From NCBI RefSeq assembly GCF_007050985.1, contig NZ_VHSF01000001.1:992001-1056000 (forward strand): a stretch of 64,000 nt of DNA, read 5' to 3'. A program made the translations under genes and the position numbers. The notes under the pieces were generated by a model. The model searched no databases. It was not told the DNA's origin and worked only from the letters and a program-made list of their open reading frames with translations. The stretch comes from Christiangramia sabulilitoris (GTDB lineage Bacteria > Bacteroidota > Bacteroidia > Flavobacteriales > Flavobacteriaceae). Within the stretch, counting starts at the first letter, position 1, and every line of letters begins with the position of its first letter. Shown in pieces: positions 25,070 to 32,439 of the stretch.

Positions 25070-25103
25070 ATAATCTTTGAATCATTAGTTTTTAAAAGAA
25101 ACC

Positions 25104-25134
25104 AAAAAAAGAGAGGCTGTATTTCAACCTCTCT
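25104..25134 (-). terminator. Terminator upstream of the sigma-54 regulator gene
   Basis: On the minus strand AGAGAGG-TTGAAATACAG-CCTCTCT is followed by TTTTTTT. It is the first terminator downstream of the PepSY-like gene, although 260 bp from its stop codon. Confidence 0.8.
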
Positions 25135-25393
25135 TTCCTGGCAATTTTGTAGTCATATAAATTGCCTTAACTAATTCCCATTTAACAGATTTTCAAATCG
25201 CCTGAAGATAAACAGGCAAAAAAGCGACCTTTCTAGTGTTAGTTTCTGGTTGTTTGTAATCAGGACAAATCCTGAAAACAGTCACTTCTTTGCAAGTTTA
25301 CCGGGGTAGATATACTTTCTACTGAGCTCTCGCATTGATCTGTTGCCGCAGAGTTGGTTTCTCTATTACCGGACCTTAATCCTCTAATTTTTA
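25135..25393. other. Gene-free stretch, possible long 3' UTR or small RNA (minus strand)
   Basis: No credible reading frame lies between the PepSY-like gene and its distant terminator. On the minus strand the stretch contains the hairpins CAGGA-TTTG-TCCTG and GCCTG-TTTATCTT-CAGGC and ends in the strong terminator at 25104-25134. This would suit an independent structured RNA or a long 3' UTR. It was not matched to any known RNA by eye. Confidence 0.35.
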
Positions 25394-25720
25394 TTAATCT
25401 TCATCTTCCAGCCAGTTACCATCCTGGTCTATATATACCTTTTTAGTTTCACCTTTGATATCGAGTTTAATTTTGTAAACCATAGCTTCGTCTGTAGTTT
25501 TCACCCATGCTTCTGAAACTATCGCATCGTTATAATCTGTGATTATTGCATCCTGCACTGCCTGAGGCAGAGCTGCAACCTCCACACTGGTAAATTCGTC
25601 CTGAACATCCTCAATTTCCATTTCGGTTTCCATTTCAATTTCCTCCTCCTGAGCCTGTATATTTTGGGTTGCAAAAAACATAGCTCCAATAGTCATCATA
25701 CTCCATACTATCTTTTTCAT
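25394..25720 (-). CDS. Secreted PepSY-like protein
   Basis: A 108-residue exported protein. The signal peptide is about residues 1-23 (ending IQAQ), followed by a strongly acidic stretch EEEIEMETEMEIED. The compact domain (LPQAVQDAIITDYNDAIVSE, AWVKTT, VYKIKLDIKGETKKVYIDQDG, NWL) matches the PepSY-like/DUF2874 type of periplasmic proteins in Bacteroidota, resembling beta-lactamase-inhibitor folds. No catalytic function is known. It is a single gene; two TGATCA palindromes lie just before its start, and it may have a long 3' UTR. Confidence 0.7.
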   Translation of the reverse strand: MKKIVWSMMTIGAMFFATQNIQAQEEEIEMETEMEIEDVQDEFTSVEVAALPQAVQDAIITDYNDAIVSEAWVKTTDEAMVYKIKLDIKGETKKVYIDQDGNWLEDED

Positions 25721-25732
25721 AATCTTCTATTT

Positions 25733-25753
25733 ATTGATCATTTTGATCATTGA
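25733..25753. promoter_or_regulatory. Paired TGATCA palindromes before the PepSY-like gene
   Basis: TGATCA occurs at 25735-25740 and 25744-25749, and the whole ATTGATCATTTTGATCAT is nearly symmetric. It is 15 bp upstream of the ATG, within the probable leader, so it could be an operator or an RNA hairpin. Confidence 0.35.
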
Positions 25754-26214
25754 TTCTGTCTTTTATAATAGAATAATTATGCCATTTTGATCCATTTATT
25801 ATAAACAGCAACAAAATCAAGGGCTTATATGCGATTGCACTTTTTATTTCACAAAAAATTATGTAGAAAATTGTCGAATCCTCAACCCATAACTGGGGAA
25901 TTTGACAGCAGAAAAACCAGTTCAGGAAATAGAAAAAGTAATGAAAACAGAAAAGGCTCCTGAGAGGAGCCTTTTCAATCCGAAAATCTAAATTATAAAA
26001 CAGAATAAATTAGTTAGTTATAATTTATTCCATTCCCAATACTAACCTACTTTATACATTGTAAAAATCATACCACAGGTGAAAAAATTGCTTCGTGGCT
26101 TAGTTATCTTTGAAATACAGGGATTTATCCTTTCAAGACCAAATACCGCCAAAATAAATTCCACACAAAAACTGTAGAAACTGGTTCAAAACTGGGTATA
26201 AATTCCCCATTATT
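25754..26214. other. AT-rich gene-free region with one strong hairpin
   Basis: This 460-bp stretch shows no credible gene. AAAAGGCTCC (25951-25960) and GGAGCCTTTT (25966-25975) form a perfect 10-bp stem with a 5-nt loop. On the minus strand it is followed by CTGTTTTC, so it is the likely end of the operon running from 29561 to 26215. No other structure was noticed. Confidence 0.55.
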
Positions 26215-26616
26215 TCATTTTAAAGGATTTTTCCTATTTGCCTTAATCTCAGACTTTTGTTTTTTCGCCTTTAGCCTTTTAATTTTCGATGCCCTGGTTG
26301 GTCTGGTTTTTTTTCTGAGCCTCGGTTTCTTTAAAGCCTGCCTGACTTCTGAAATGAAAATTCTGGTTACAATTTCTTTGTTGCTATGCTGGCTTCTGGA
26401 GTCTTCATTAGTAAGCTTCAGAATTCCTTCTTTATTGATCCTTGCAGCCAGTTTTTTCTGAATAAGAATTTTTTCCTCGTTAGATAAACCTTCAGAATTT
26501 TCCACATCAAAGCTCAGTTCTACTTTAGTAGAAGTCTTATTAGCATGCTGGCCTCCGGGTCCGGAGCTTCTTACTGCTTTGTAATCCAGTTCCTTAAACA
26601 GGACCTCTTCATTCAT
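26215..26616 (-). CDS. arfB: Alternative ribosome-rescue factor / peptidyl-tRNA hydrolase ArfB
   Basis: Rescues ribosomes stalled at mRNA 3' ends by hydrolysing peptidyl-tRNA. The 133 residues contain the catalytic GGQ at 21-23 within SSGPGGQHANKTSTKVEL. The lysine/arginine-rich C-terminal tail (KKPRLRKKTRPTRASKIKRL) fits the part that threads into the empty mRNA channel. It is the last gene of the five-gene operon, one base after the DUF4301 stop. Confidence 0.93.
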   Translation of the reverse strand: MNEEVLFKELDYKAVRSSGPGGQHANKTSTKVELSFDVENSEGLSNEEKILIQKKLAARINKEGILKLTNEDSRSQHSNKEIVTRIFISEVRQALKKPRLRKKTRPTRASKIKRLKAKKQKSEIKANRKNPLK

Positions 26617-26617
26617 C

Positions 26618-28156
26618 TTATCGCGGCTGATGAGATTCTTTCAATAGATCTGATACTGTTTTTACCGGATTAAAAGTCTCCACAGGCACTTCAACAAAAA
26701 TGGTATTCCATTTCGCCATACCTCCATTCCATAATCCCGGACGCTCGAGTGCTTTTAAAGGCTTGCCATCCTTGGTTTTATCAGCAATAAAGCTCATTTC
26801 CTCATCTACATATTCGTGGAGATCATAACTTTCGCCCTTATGATCCTTAAGACTGCAAACAATATCTACGGGATTAAAATGGGTGGCTTCCCTGGCTGTT
26901 CTGGCCTGCTCAGGATTTTCATCATCTATTTGTGCTCCTTCAATGATCTGGAGGGAAATCTCGCCATTCTTATCTTTTACCAGGAAGGGTCCTCCACCCG
27001 GTTCTCCTTCATTTTTCACCATTCCGCACACGCGTAGAGGCCGGTTTAGCTTATCTTTCAAATATTCCACGAACAGATCCTGATTAGAAACGTTCCTGAT
27101 ATAAAGTTCTTCTTTTACAAAATCCTGGATCTCATCCAATTTATCTGATGGTACATTCCCTTTTTCAAGTGCCTCAAGATATCCGTGAATTTTTTGCCGG
27201 GTTTTAAGTAATTTCCCTGCCAGCATTTTTTTATGATCTACTACGTTCTGCAGTGCATCTTCAGTCACTACGTTATCTATATTTTTTATAAAAACGATCT
27301 CTTCGTCAAGTTGGTTTAAATTTTCAATCAATGCACCATGACCACCAGGTCTAAAGAAAAGTTCTCCATCCTCTGTTCTGAAGGGTTCGAAGTCTTTATC
27401 AACGGCAATGGTATCTGTTTTAGGATCCTGGTAAGAATAGCCGATCTCAAATTTTATCCCCGTTTTTTCCTCTACCCGCTCCCGGATCTCGCGCCATTCA
27501 TTTTCAAATTTCTCCCTGTCGCCCTGGGCTACGGTAAAATGTAGTTTAGCCACGCCGTCTACCTCAGCATAATTAGCAGCTTCAAGTAAATGCTCTTCAA
27601 ATGCGGTAGCTATATGTAATTGATATTTATGAAAAGGCACCAGCCCTTTAGGCAGGTTGCTTAAATACAAGCCATCAGGTTCCAGAATGGTTTTCACCAA
27701 AACTTTATACCTGGCATCGTGAGAAATATCATCATATTCAGAATGATTTTCCTTCGCTTTTTTTAAGGCATGTTCATAAAATGGTAATTGTTCTATATGA
27801 TTAAAAAATCGTCGAAGATCGGAGTCGCCTGTACTATCCAGGTACTCTCTTAATTCATGTTTTTCAGGATTAAAATTATCGTTGAAATTATGTAAAGCCT
27901 TAAACATCCTGGAGGCCGCGCCAGAAGCGGGTACAAATTTTATAATGCTATGATTTTCTCTGGCCTCATTGTAATAATCTATAAGTTCTCTTTTCTCTGC
28001 CGAATCCACCTGGCTAATCCCATTACCTATGGTGGCGGCTTCTGTAATATTTACTTTAATATTGCCTCGTTTAAAGATCCCTATCTGCTCTTCCACTTCA
28101 TTCGTAGCAATTCTTTTTTCTTCTATTTGCAGAATATCCTTCTCACTAAAATTCAC
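26618..28156 (-). CDS. DUF4301 family protein
   Basis: A 512-residue cytoplasmic protein matching DUF4301. The N-terminal part has a nucleotidyltransferase-like loop FVPASGAASRMFKAL near residue 75-90 (compare the G-x-G-T-R loop of sugar-nucleotide enzymes). Later conserved parts include DGELFFRPGGHGALIENLNQL, VCGMVKNEGEPGGGPFLVKD and MAKWNTIFVEVP. The function is not known; the fold suggests a phospho-sugar or nucleotide substrate. It overlaps the NadR-like kinase gene by 11 bp and is followed by arfB after one base, so it is translated as part of that operon. Confidence 0.8.
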   Translation of the reverse strand: MNFSEKDILQIEEKRIATNEVEEQIGIFKRGNIKVNITEAATIGNGISQVDSAEKRELIDYYNEARENHSIIKFVPASGAASRMFKALHNFNDNFNPEKHELREYLDSTGDSDLRRFFNHIEQLPFYEHALKKAKENHSEYDDISHDARYKVLVKTILEPDGLYLSNLPKGLVPFHKYQLHIATAFEEHLLEAANYAEVDGVAKLHFTVAQGDREKFENEWREIRERVEEKTGIKFEIGYSYQDPKTDTIAVDKDFEPFRTEDGELFFRPGGHGALIENLNQLDEEIVFIKNIDNVVTEDALQNVVDHKKMLAGKLLKTRQKIHGYLEALEKGNVPSDKLDEIQDFVKEELYIRNVSNQDLFVEYLKDKLNRPLRVCGMVKNEGEPGGGPFLVKDKNGEISLQIIEGAQIDDENPEQARTAREATHFNPVDIVCSLKDHKGESYDLHEYVDEEMSFIADKTKDGKPLKALERPGLWNGGMAKWNTIFVEVPVETFNPVKTVSDLLKESHQPR

Positions 28157-28724
28157 GATTTCGATTTTTTATTAATTGGTCAATTTTTTTCACTGCGTAT
28201 TCTAAACGCTCTTTCCTGTTTCCTTTCGAAATAAAATAAGGTTTTTGGTATCGATCCAGCGTATCCTGAAATCTGTGGAACATGCCCTCCCGATCGTGAG
28301 GCTTATCCCTTAAATCATCCGGAGTCCAGGGAACGTCAATATACGTTAAAATGTAGAGATCGTAATAGTGGTTTAACGCATGTTTAAGAAGTAATGGGTT
28401 GCAATACCCATCGTAATAAGCTTCAGAATAAACCTTTAATTCCAGAAGATTTGTATCGCAAATAAGTAGTTTTTTTGCCGTTGCAGAAAGGCGGTTTTCG
28501 GCCTGGATCTGCCCCTGTGCTATTGGAATTAGATCTTTAGGTTCACAGCTACGCTTTTCAGCATCCCATACCTCCTGCAGATATTCCCGCATATATTCTT
28601 TAACCAATGGCTCATCATAATGCCTCGCCAGGTCTTCAGAAAGAGTGGTCTTTCCGGTAGATTCTGGTCCAAACAGGACTATTCTAATGCAGGACGCAGG
28701 TCGTTGCGTAAGTTTTTCTTCCAT
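28146..28724 (-). CDS. NadR-like AAA kinase (ribosylnicotinamide kinase type)
   Basis: A 192-residue P-loop kinase with Walker A GPESTGKT at 19-26, the hallmark of the NadR kinase domain, followed by VKEYMREYLQ and LLICDTNLLELKVYSEAYY. The reference reaction phosphorylates nicotinamide riboside to NMN, trapping it after PnuC transport. Because the first operon gene is a thiamine-binding protein, a thiamine-related substrate is also possible. The ATG at 28722-28724 overlaps the transporter gene by 46 bp, an unusually long overlap that makes coupled translation likely. Confidence 0.8.
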   Translation of the reverse strand: MEEKLTQRPASCIRIVLFGPESTGKTTLSEDLARHYDEPLVKEYMREYLQEVWDAEKRSCEPKDLIPIAQGQIQAENRLSATAKKLLICDTNLLELKVYSEAYYDGYCNPLLLKHALNHYYDLYILTYIDVPWTPDDLRDKPHDREGMFHRFQDTLDRYQKPYFISKGNRKERLEYAVKKIDQLIKNRNREF

Positions 28725-29317
28725 GCCAGGTAGCCAAATACAGCAATTATAGTAAATACAAGATATTGCAGGCTTGTAAAGGTAAGGCCTTTATAAAAAT
28801 ATAATGGTACAGAAATAATATCTCCAATGATCCAGTAAATCCAGTTCTCAAGTTTCCGCTTTGCCATTAACCACATCCCAACAAAGAATATGGCGGTGGT
28901 TACCGTATCTATATAGGCTGTCCAATTATTCCATTTATCAAACCACTCGTAAACGGCAAAAACAAAGATCAATGTCCCTATAAATATGAAAACAGATTGA
29001 ATTTGCTCTCTCCTGTTGGTACTGGTAATAGGGGTATAATGTTCAGGGTCTACTTTCCTGGTCCAGATATACCAGCCATAAATACTCATGGTAAAATAGT
29101 AGGCATTGATCATCATATCCCCTAGCAATTGCCATTGCCAGAGTAGATATACAAAGATGATAGTGCTAACTATACCGGTTGGGTATACCAGAATATTATT
29201 CTGTTTGGAAAACCAGACCGATAAAAATCCGAAAATCACCGCAATGATCTCCAGGATTATAAAAAGTGTGCGGTAACCGGAATATTGCTCAAAGAAAAAA
29301 TCAAAAATCGGCTGCAT
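28679..29317 (-). CDS. PnuC/PnuT family vitamin transporter
   Basis: A 212-residue integral membrane protein with about seven membrane segments and the family motif IYGWYIWTRK (W-x-x-W) near residue 80-90. PnuC members import nicotinamide riboside; the close relative PnuT imports thiamine. The downstream kinase is NadR-like (nicotinamide riboside) while the gene upstream encodes a thiamine-binding protein, so context is divided. It overlaps both neighbours, 17 bp upstream and 46 bp downstream. No riboswitch is seen before this operon, in contrast to the TonB receptor gene at 18590-20971. Confidence 0.85.
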   Translation of the reverse strand: MQPIFDFFFEQYSGYRTLFIILEIIAVIFGFLSVWFSKQNNILVYPTGIVSTIIFVYLLWQWQLLGDMMINAYYFTMSIYGWYIWTRKVDPEHYTPITSTNRREQIQSVFIFIGTLIFVFAVYEWFDKWNNWTAYIDTVTTAIFFVGMWLMAKRKLENWIYWIIGDIISVPLYFYKGLTFTSLQYLVFTIIAVFGYLAWKKNLRNDLRPALE

Positions 29318-29561
29318 ACTGGCTACGGTCAGATTTTACGATTTTAATATAAATAAGCCCGCGGTCTATGGCTTCAAATGCATTTTTGATCTCTTTATTT
29401 AATAGTCCCATCACCTCATCATAATTACCATATACCTGAGTACTCAAAGGGTTCTCCTTCACGGTAAGCCCTGATTCTCTAATTTTTTTTATAAAATCGA
29501 TGATCGCAGGTTCGTAATCATCCTGCAATGGAGTTAGGGTTAGTTCTACTGAAATTTTCAT
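29301..29561 (-). CDS. Thiamine-binding protein, YkoF/MTH1187 family
   Basis: An 86-residue ferredoxin-like protein of the thiamine-binding (PF01910, former DUF77) family: MKISVELTLTPLQDDYEPAI, then FIKKIRESGLTVKENPLSTQ and YGNYDEVMGLL. Family members bind thiamine or related hydroxymethylpyrimidine compounds in the cytoplasm. The ATG at 29559-29561 is used; a longer in-frame start at 29633 adds 24 residues of no family relevance and begins upstream of the TAACTTTG promoter box. It is the first gene of the operon and overlaps the transporter gene by 17 bp. Confidence 0.8.
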   Translation of the reverse strand: MKISVELTLTPLQDDYEPAIIDFIKKIRESGLTVKENPLSTQVYGNYDEVMGLLNKEIKNAFEAIDRGLIYIKIVKSDRSQYAADF

Positions 29562-29579
29562 TGATCTCTGTTTTCCATC

Positions 29580-29587
29580 CAAAGTTA
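29580..29587 (-). promoter_or_regulatory. Promoter of the thiamine-binding/pnu operon
   Basis: TAACTTTG on the minus strand matches TAnnTTTG and lies 18 bp before the chosen ATG, which it helps to justify. Confidence 0.55.
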
Positions 29588-29658
29588 GCCAAATCTCTAA
29601 GGAAATAATATAATTGAGTGAGGACAATTGCAAATTGATACTTGGATTTATATACCAA

Positions 29659-30285
29659 CCTTCGACTCCGCTTAAGATAATATTTCTATGATTTACGGCA
29701 TGCTGTCTCGAAGAATCGAGAGTTTCAGCATCTGTAGTGACCCTGAAATAAATTCAGGGTGACGGATTTTTGTTGCACTGAGCCTGTCGAAGTGCAATTT
29801 AGTCTACCTGTCATTTCGAAAGAGAAAAGCGACTGAGAAATCTGTATTTGGCTTCTCTTCATGGAGATTTCTCGCTGCGGTCGAATGAAGAAGGAAAGCA
29901 TCCTTCGACTCCGCTTAAGATAATATTTCTATGATTTACGGCATGCTGTCCCAAAGCATCGGGAGTTTCAGCATCTGTAGAGACCCTGAAATAAATTCAG
30001 GGTGACGGATTTTTGTTGCACTGAGCTTGTCGAAGTGCAATTTAGTCTACCTGTCATTTCGAAAGAGAAAAGCGACTGAGAAATCTGTATCCAGCTTCTC
30101 TCTTCATGGAGATTTCTCCCTGCGGTCGAATGAAGAAGGAAAGCATCCTTCGACTCCGCTTAAGATGATATTTCTATAATTCACGTCATGCTGTCCCGAA
30201 GCATCGGGAGTTTCAGCATCCTATTAAAGACCCTGAAACAAGTTCAGGGGGACGAAATTTTTGTATTGAACCTGTCGAAGTATAC
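29659..30285. repeat. Tandem array, 2.5 copies of a ~244-bp composite repeat
   Basis: CCTTCGACTCCGCTTAAGAT begins a unit at 29659, 29902 and 30147, giving periods of 243 and 245 bp. Each unit contains, in order, an ATGCTGTC...GACAGCAT-type hairpin, a GACCCTGAA...TTCAGGGTGACG hairpin, CTGAGCCTGTCGAAG, and a long GTCATTTCGAAAG...GAAATCTG/GAGATTTCTC element. The third copy is partial. Copies differ by scattered point changes (for instance TCGAAGAATCGAGA versus CCAAAGCATCGGGA). No gene is present. Confidence 0.9.
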
Positions 30286-30287
30286 TT

Positions 30288-30674
30288 CTATTTCATAGAA
30301 TGGATGCCGATCATATTTCCTTCGCTGTCCTTAGCAAGACTAATAAAGCCATATTCTCCAATAGACATTTTTGGTCTTACCAGCTCCCCTCCAGCGTCTT
30401 CTACTCTGGCTTCTTCAACGCTGCAATCTTCACTCCCAAAATAGACGATTGTACTATTTCCGCCGGCTTTCACTTCCTTAACATGAACCAGGGCTCCGGA
30501 AGTCTTTCCTTTGGAGTCCATATCCCCAGGAAATGCAAGCATTTGTAAATTGTCTTCCGTAGGATCGCCCAATGGAGATAATTCTGTTTTAAAGACTTTT
30601 TCATAAAAAGATTTTGCGCGATCTAAGTCGTTCACATAGATCTCAAACCACACCACCGGATTTTCAGATTTCAT
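30288..30674 (-). CDS. VOC superfamily (glyoxalase/bleomycin-resistance-like) protein
   Basis: A 128-residue protein with the vicinal-oxygen-chelate pattern of two beta-alpha-beta repeats: VVWFEIYVNDLDRAKSFYEK at the start, then GNSTIVYFGSEDCSVEEARV and the C-terminal FISLAKDSEGNMIGIHS. The exact reaction cannot be assigned; close relatives are often annotated only as VOC family. It lies between two repeat clusters and is transcribed alone. Confidence 0.85.
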   Translation of the reverse strand: MKSENPVVWFEIYVNDLDRAKSFYEKVFKTELSPLGDPTEDNLQMLAFPGDMDSKGKTSGALVHVKEVKAGGNSTIVYFGSEDCSVEEARVEDAGGELVRPKMSIGEYGFISLAKDSEGNMIGIHSMK

Positions 30675-30761
30675 AACTTATTGATTAGGTGTTAGACCTT
30701 CCTAATTTAAGATTATTATTCCCAGAATTGATAGGAGTGTTTCTGCTTATTTTTCGTCATT

Positions 30762-31015
30762 TGAAAAGTATCCTTCGACTGCGCTCAGGATGACATTCAA
30801 TTGCTGCACTGAGCCTGTCGAAGTGCAATTTAGTCTACCTGTCATTTCGAAGGAATGAAGCGACTGAGAAATCTGTTTTGCGTAACTGTGAATGAAGTGA
30901 AGAAGTTTCAAGGTTGAGATTTCTCCCTGCGGTCGAAATGACAAAAAAGGAAGAACATGCTTCGACTGCGCTCAGGATAACCCTCAGTTGTTGAACTGAG
31001 CCTGTCGAAGAACTA
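30762..31015. repeat. Composite palindromic repeat cluster
   Basis: CTTCGACTGCGCTCAGGATGAC, CTGAGCCTGTCGAAG, the GTCATTTCGAAGGAATGAAG...GAGAAATCTG half and its partner GAGATTTCTCCCTGCGGTCG...AAATGACA appear in order, then a second CTTCGACTGCGCTCAGG...CTGAGCCTGTCGAAG pair (30961-31010) that folds on itself. Short open frames here, such as those reading STGSVQQL and VILSAVE, are translated repeats and not genes. Confidence 0.85.
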
Positions 31016-31729
31016 TTAATCAAAAGTCCCATCCTCAAAAGCAGTCCCGATCACCACAAGATCAGCACCGGCATTATAAGCTTTTTGTAACAGCCTTTTA
31101 CTGCGAATACCCCCACCTACAATCAGCGGAATTTTTAAACTGGATTTAACCGTTTTAATAATTTCAGGAGAAACCGGGAATTTTGCGCCGCTGCCCGCTT
31201 CAAGATAGATCAGTTTTTTACCTGAGTATTGACCGGCCAGGGCAGTATTGACAATTTGCTGAATTTCAGTCTGGGCCAGGGGAACGGTATTACTTACCTT
31301 TTGAACAGAGGTTTCATTCCCGCCATCAATGAGAATATATCCTGTGGGGATTATTTCCAGATCTGTATTTTTAATTTTCTCTACAGAACGTACTTGTTGC
31401 TCGATCAAAAATTCAGGATTTCTTCCAGAGATAAGACTTAAAAAAAGCAAAGCATCAGCATAGGCAGAAATCTGACTATGGTCGCCGGGAAATAAAATTA
31501 CCGGCAATCCGCAGAGATTCTTGATCGCTTTCACCACATTACAGGTCTGGCCCGGCTCAACTGTACTTCCCCCAACCAGAATATGGGTAGTCTCTGCAGG
31601 TAGGTTATTAATAAAGTCTGCAGCCTCTGTCTCCTTGAATTTGTCCGGGTCTATAAGAATAGCCAGTAACTTACGGTTTTCAAGAACTGCCTCCCGGATC
31701 TCCCTGAGATAACTTTGGACTTCGATCAT
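31016..31729 (-). CDS. Geranylgeranylglyceryl phosphate synthase family protein
   Basis: A 237-residue TIM-barrel prenyltransferase of the GGGP synthase/PcrB family, which joins a polyprenyl diphosphate to glycerol-1-phosphate. Motifs include LLAILIDPDKF, HILVGGSTVEPGQT, LPVILFPGDHSQIS, IYLEAGSGAKFPV and the phosphate-binding VGGGIRS plus GADLVVIGTAFE. In archaea this is the first step to ether lipids; homologues occur in Bacteroidota, where the physiological product is not well settled. The start codon overlaps the stop of the phosphopantetheinyl transferase gene by one base (TGATG), so translation is probably coupled. Confidence 0.9.
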   Translation of the reverse strand: MIEVQSYLREIREAVLENRKLLAILIDPDKFKETEAADFINNLPAETTHILVGGSTVEPGQTCNVVKAIKNLCGLPVILFPGDHSQISAYADALLFLSLISGRNPEFLIEQQVRSVEKIKNTDLEIIPTGYILIDGGNETSVQKVSNTVPLAQTEIQQIVNTALAGQYSGKKLIYLEAGSGAKFPVSPEIIKTVKSSLKIPLIVGGGIRSKRLLQKAYNAGADLVVIGTAFEDGTFD

Positions 31730-32376
31730 CAGGCTTTCGCTTTAGAGTTGGAAGGCATGGCATACACACAGGTGAAGTTTTCAAATTCAAGAAATTTCAC
31801 ATCATACCAGTTATCCAGACCGTTATACCTCACGTGAGTTTTGGTCTTGGAATCTTCAAAATCGAAATCCAGAACATTGATATGTTGTAGAAAACCAACT
31901 CCGGGCTGGGCAATCAACTTATAGACAGATTCCTTTGCCCCCCAAACAATGGTCAATTTCCTAATCAATGCTTCTTCATTGGCGAGGGTATGATATTCAG
32001 ACAAAGGAGTGAATTTATTGGCGATCTTAAGGATCTTTTCGCGCTGTTTTTCAATATCTATCCCTACATCTTTATTACTCACAATAATCGCCGTGAAATT
32101 GAAGGAATGGGTAATAGAAATATAACTATCGTCTTTTAAATGTGGTTTGCCCTGCTCATCATAATAGAGGTCATGATCTGTATAACCGGCCTCGGCCAGT
32201 AAATGCCTGATGCTCATAAAGCCCCGGCGATGAATTTCAGATTTCATTCCATCTACTCTGCGGCGACAATGTTCAGTTAAATCGATACCTTCAGAAAGCC
32301 ATTCCAGAGATTCTTCAACCTTCCAAATGAAGACTTTAGTACGTTCATCAACTGTTATTGTTTTAAAAAGAGGCAT
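31729..32376 (-). CDS. 4'-phosphopantetheinyl transferase superfamily protein
   Basis: A 215-residue Sfp-type enzyme that transfers phosphopantetheine from CoA to carrier proteins. The family motifs are present in order: [17 protein letters not shown], then [12 protein letters not shown] with the metal-binding Asp/Glu, then [12 protein letters not shown]. The carrier protein substrate is unknown: no polyketide or fatty-acid gene cluster lies nearby. It forms a two-gene operon with the GGGP synthase gene and is divergent from ahcY; the ahcY promoter box lies 21 bp from its start codon. Confidence 0.9.
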   Translation of the reverse strand: MPLFKTITVDERTKVFIWKVEESLEWLSEGIDLTEHCRRRVDGMKSEIHRRGFMSIRHLLAEAGYTDHDLYYDEQGKPHLKDDSYISITHSFNFTAIIVSNKDVGIDIEKQREKILKIANKFTPLSEYHTLANEEALIRKLTIVWGAKESVYKLIAQPGVGFLQHINVLDFDFEDSKTKTHVRYNGLDNWYDVKFLEFENFTCVYAMPSNSKAKA

Positions 32377-32396
32377 AAAATTTCTAAGCTTTTCCT

Positions 32397-32404
32397 TATT
32401 TTTG
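32397..32404 (+). promoter_or_regulatory. ahcY promoter box
   Basis: TATTTTTG is an exact TAnnTTTG match followed by C, 36 bp before the ahcY ATG. No clear -33 TTG is seen. Confidence 0.5.
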
Positions 32405-32439
32405 CAAGCATAAAATTGCTAATATTCAAATATAATAAT

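Noticed and set aside
25770-25784. A sigma-54 (-24/-12) promoter before the PepSY-like gene, next to a sigma-54 regulator
   Set aside because: TGGCATAATTATTCT keeps the GG part of the -24 element but lacks the GC of the -12 element, so the match is too weak.
30747-31038. Small open reading frames within the 30.8-31.0 kb repeats
   Set aside because: They consist entirely of translated repeat modules, lack ribosome-binding sites and overlap each other in different frames.
32377-32439. An SAH riboswitch before ahcY
   Set aside because: The leader after the promoter box is only about 30 nt and AT-rich, too short for an aptamer.
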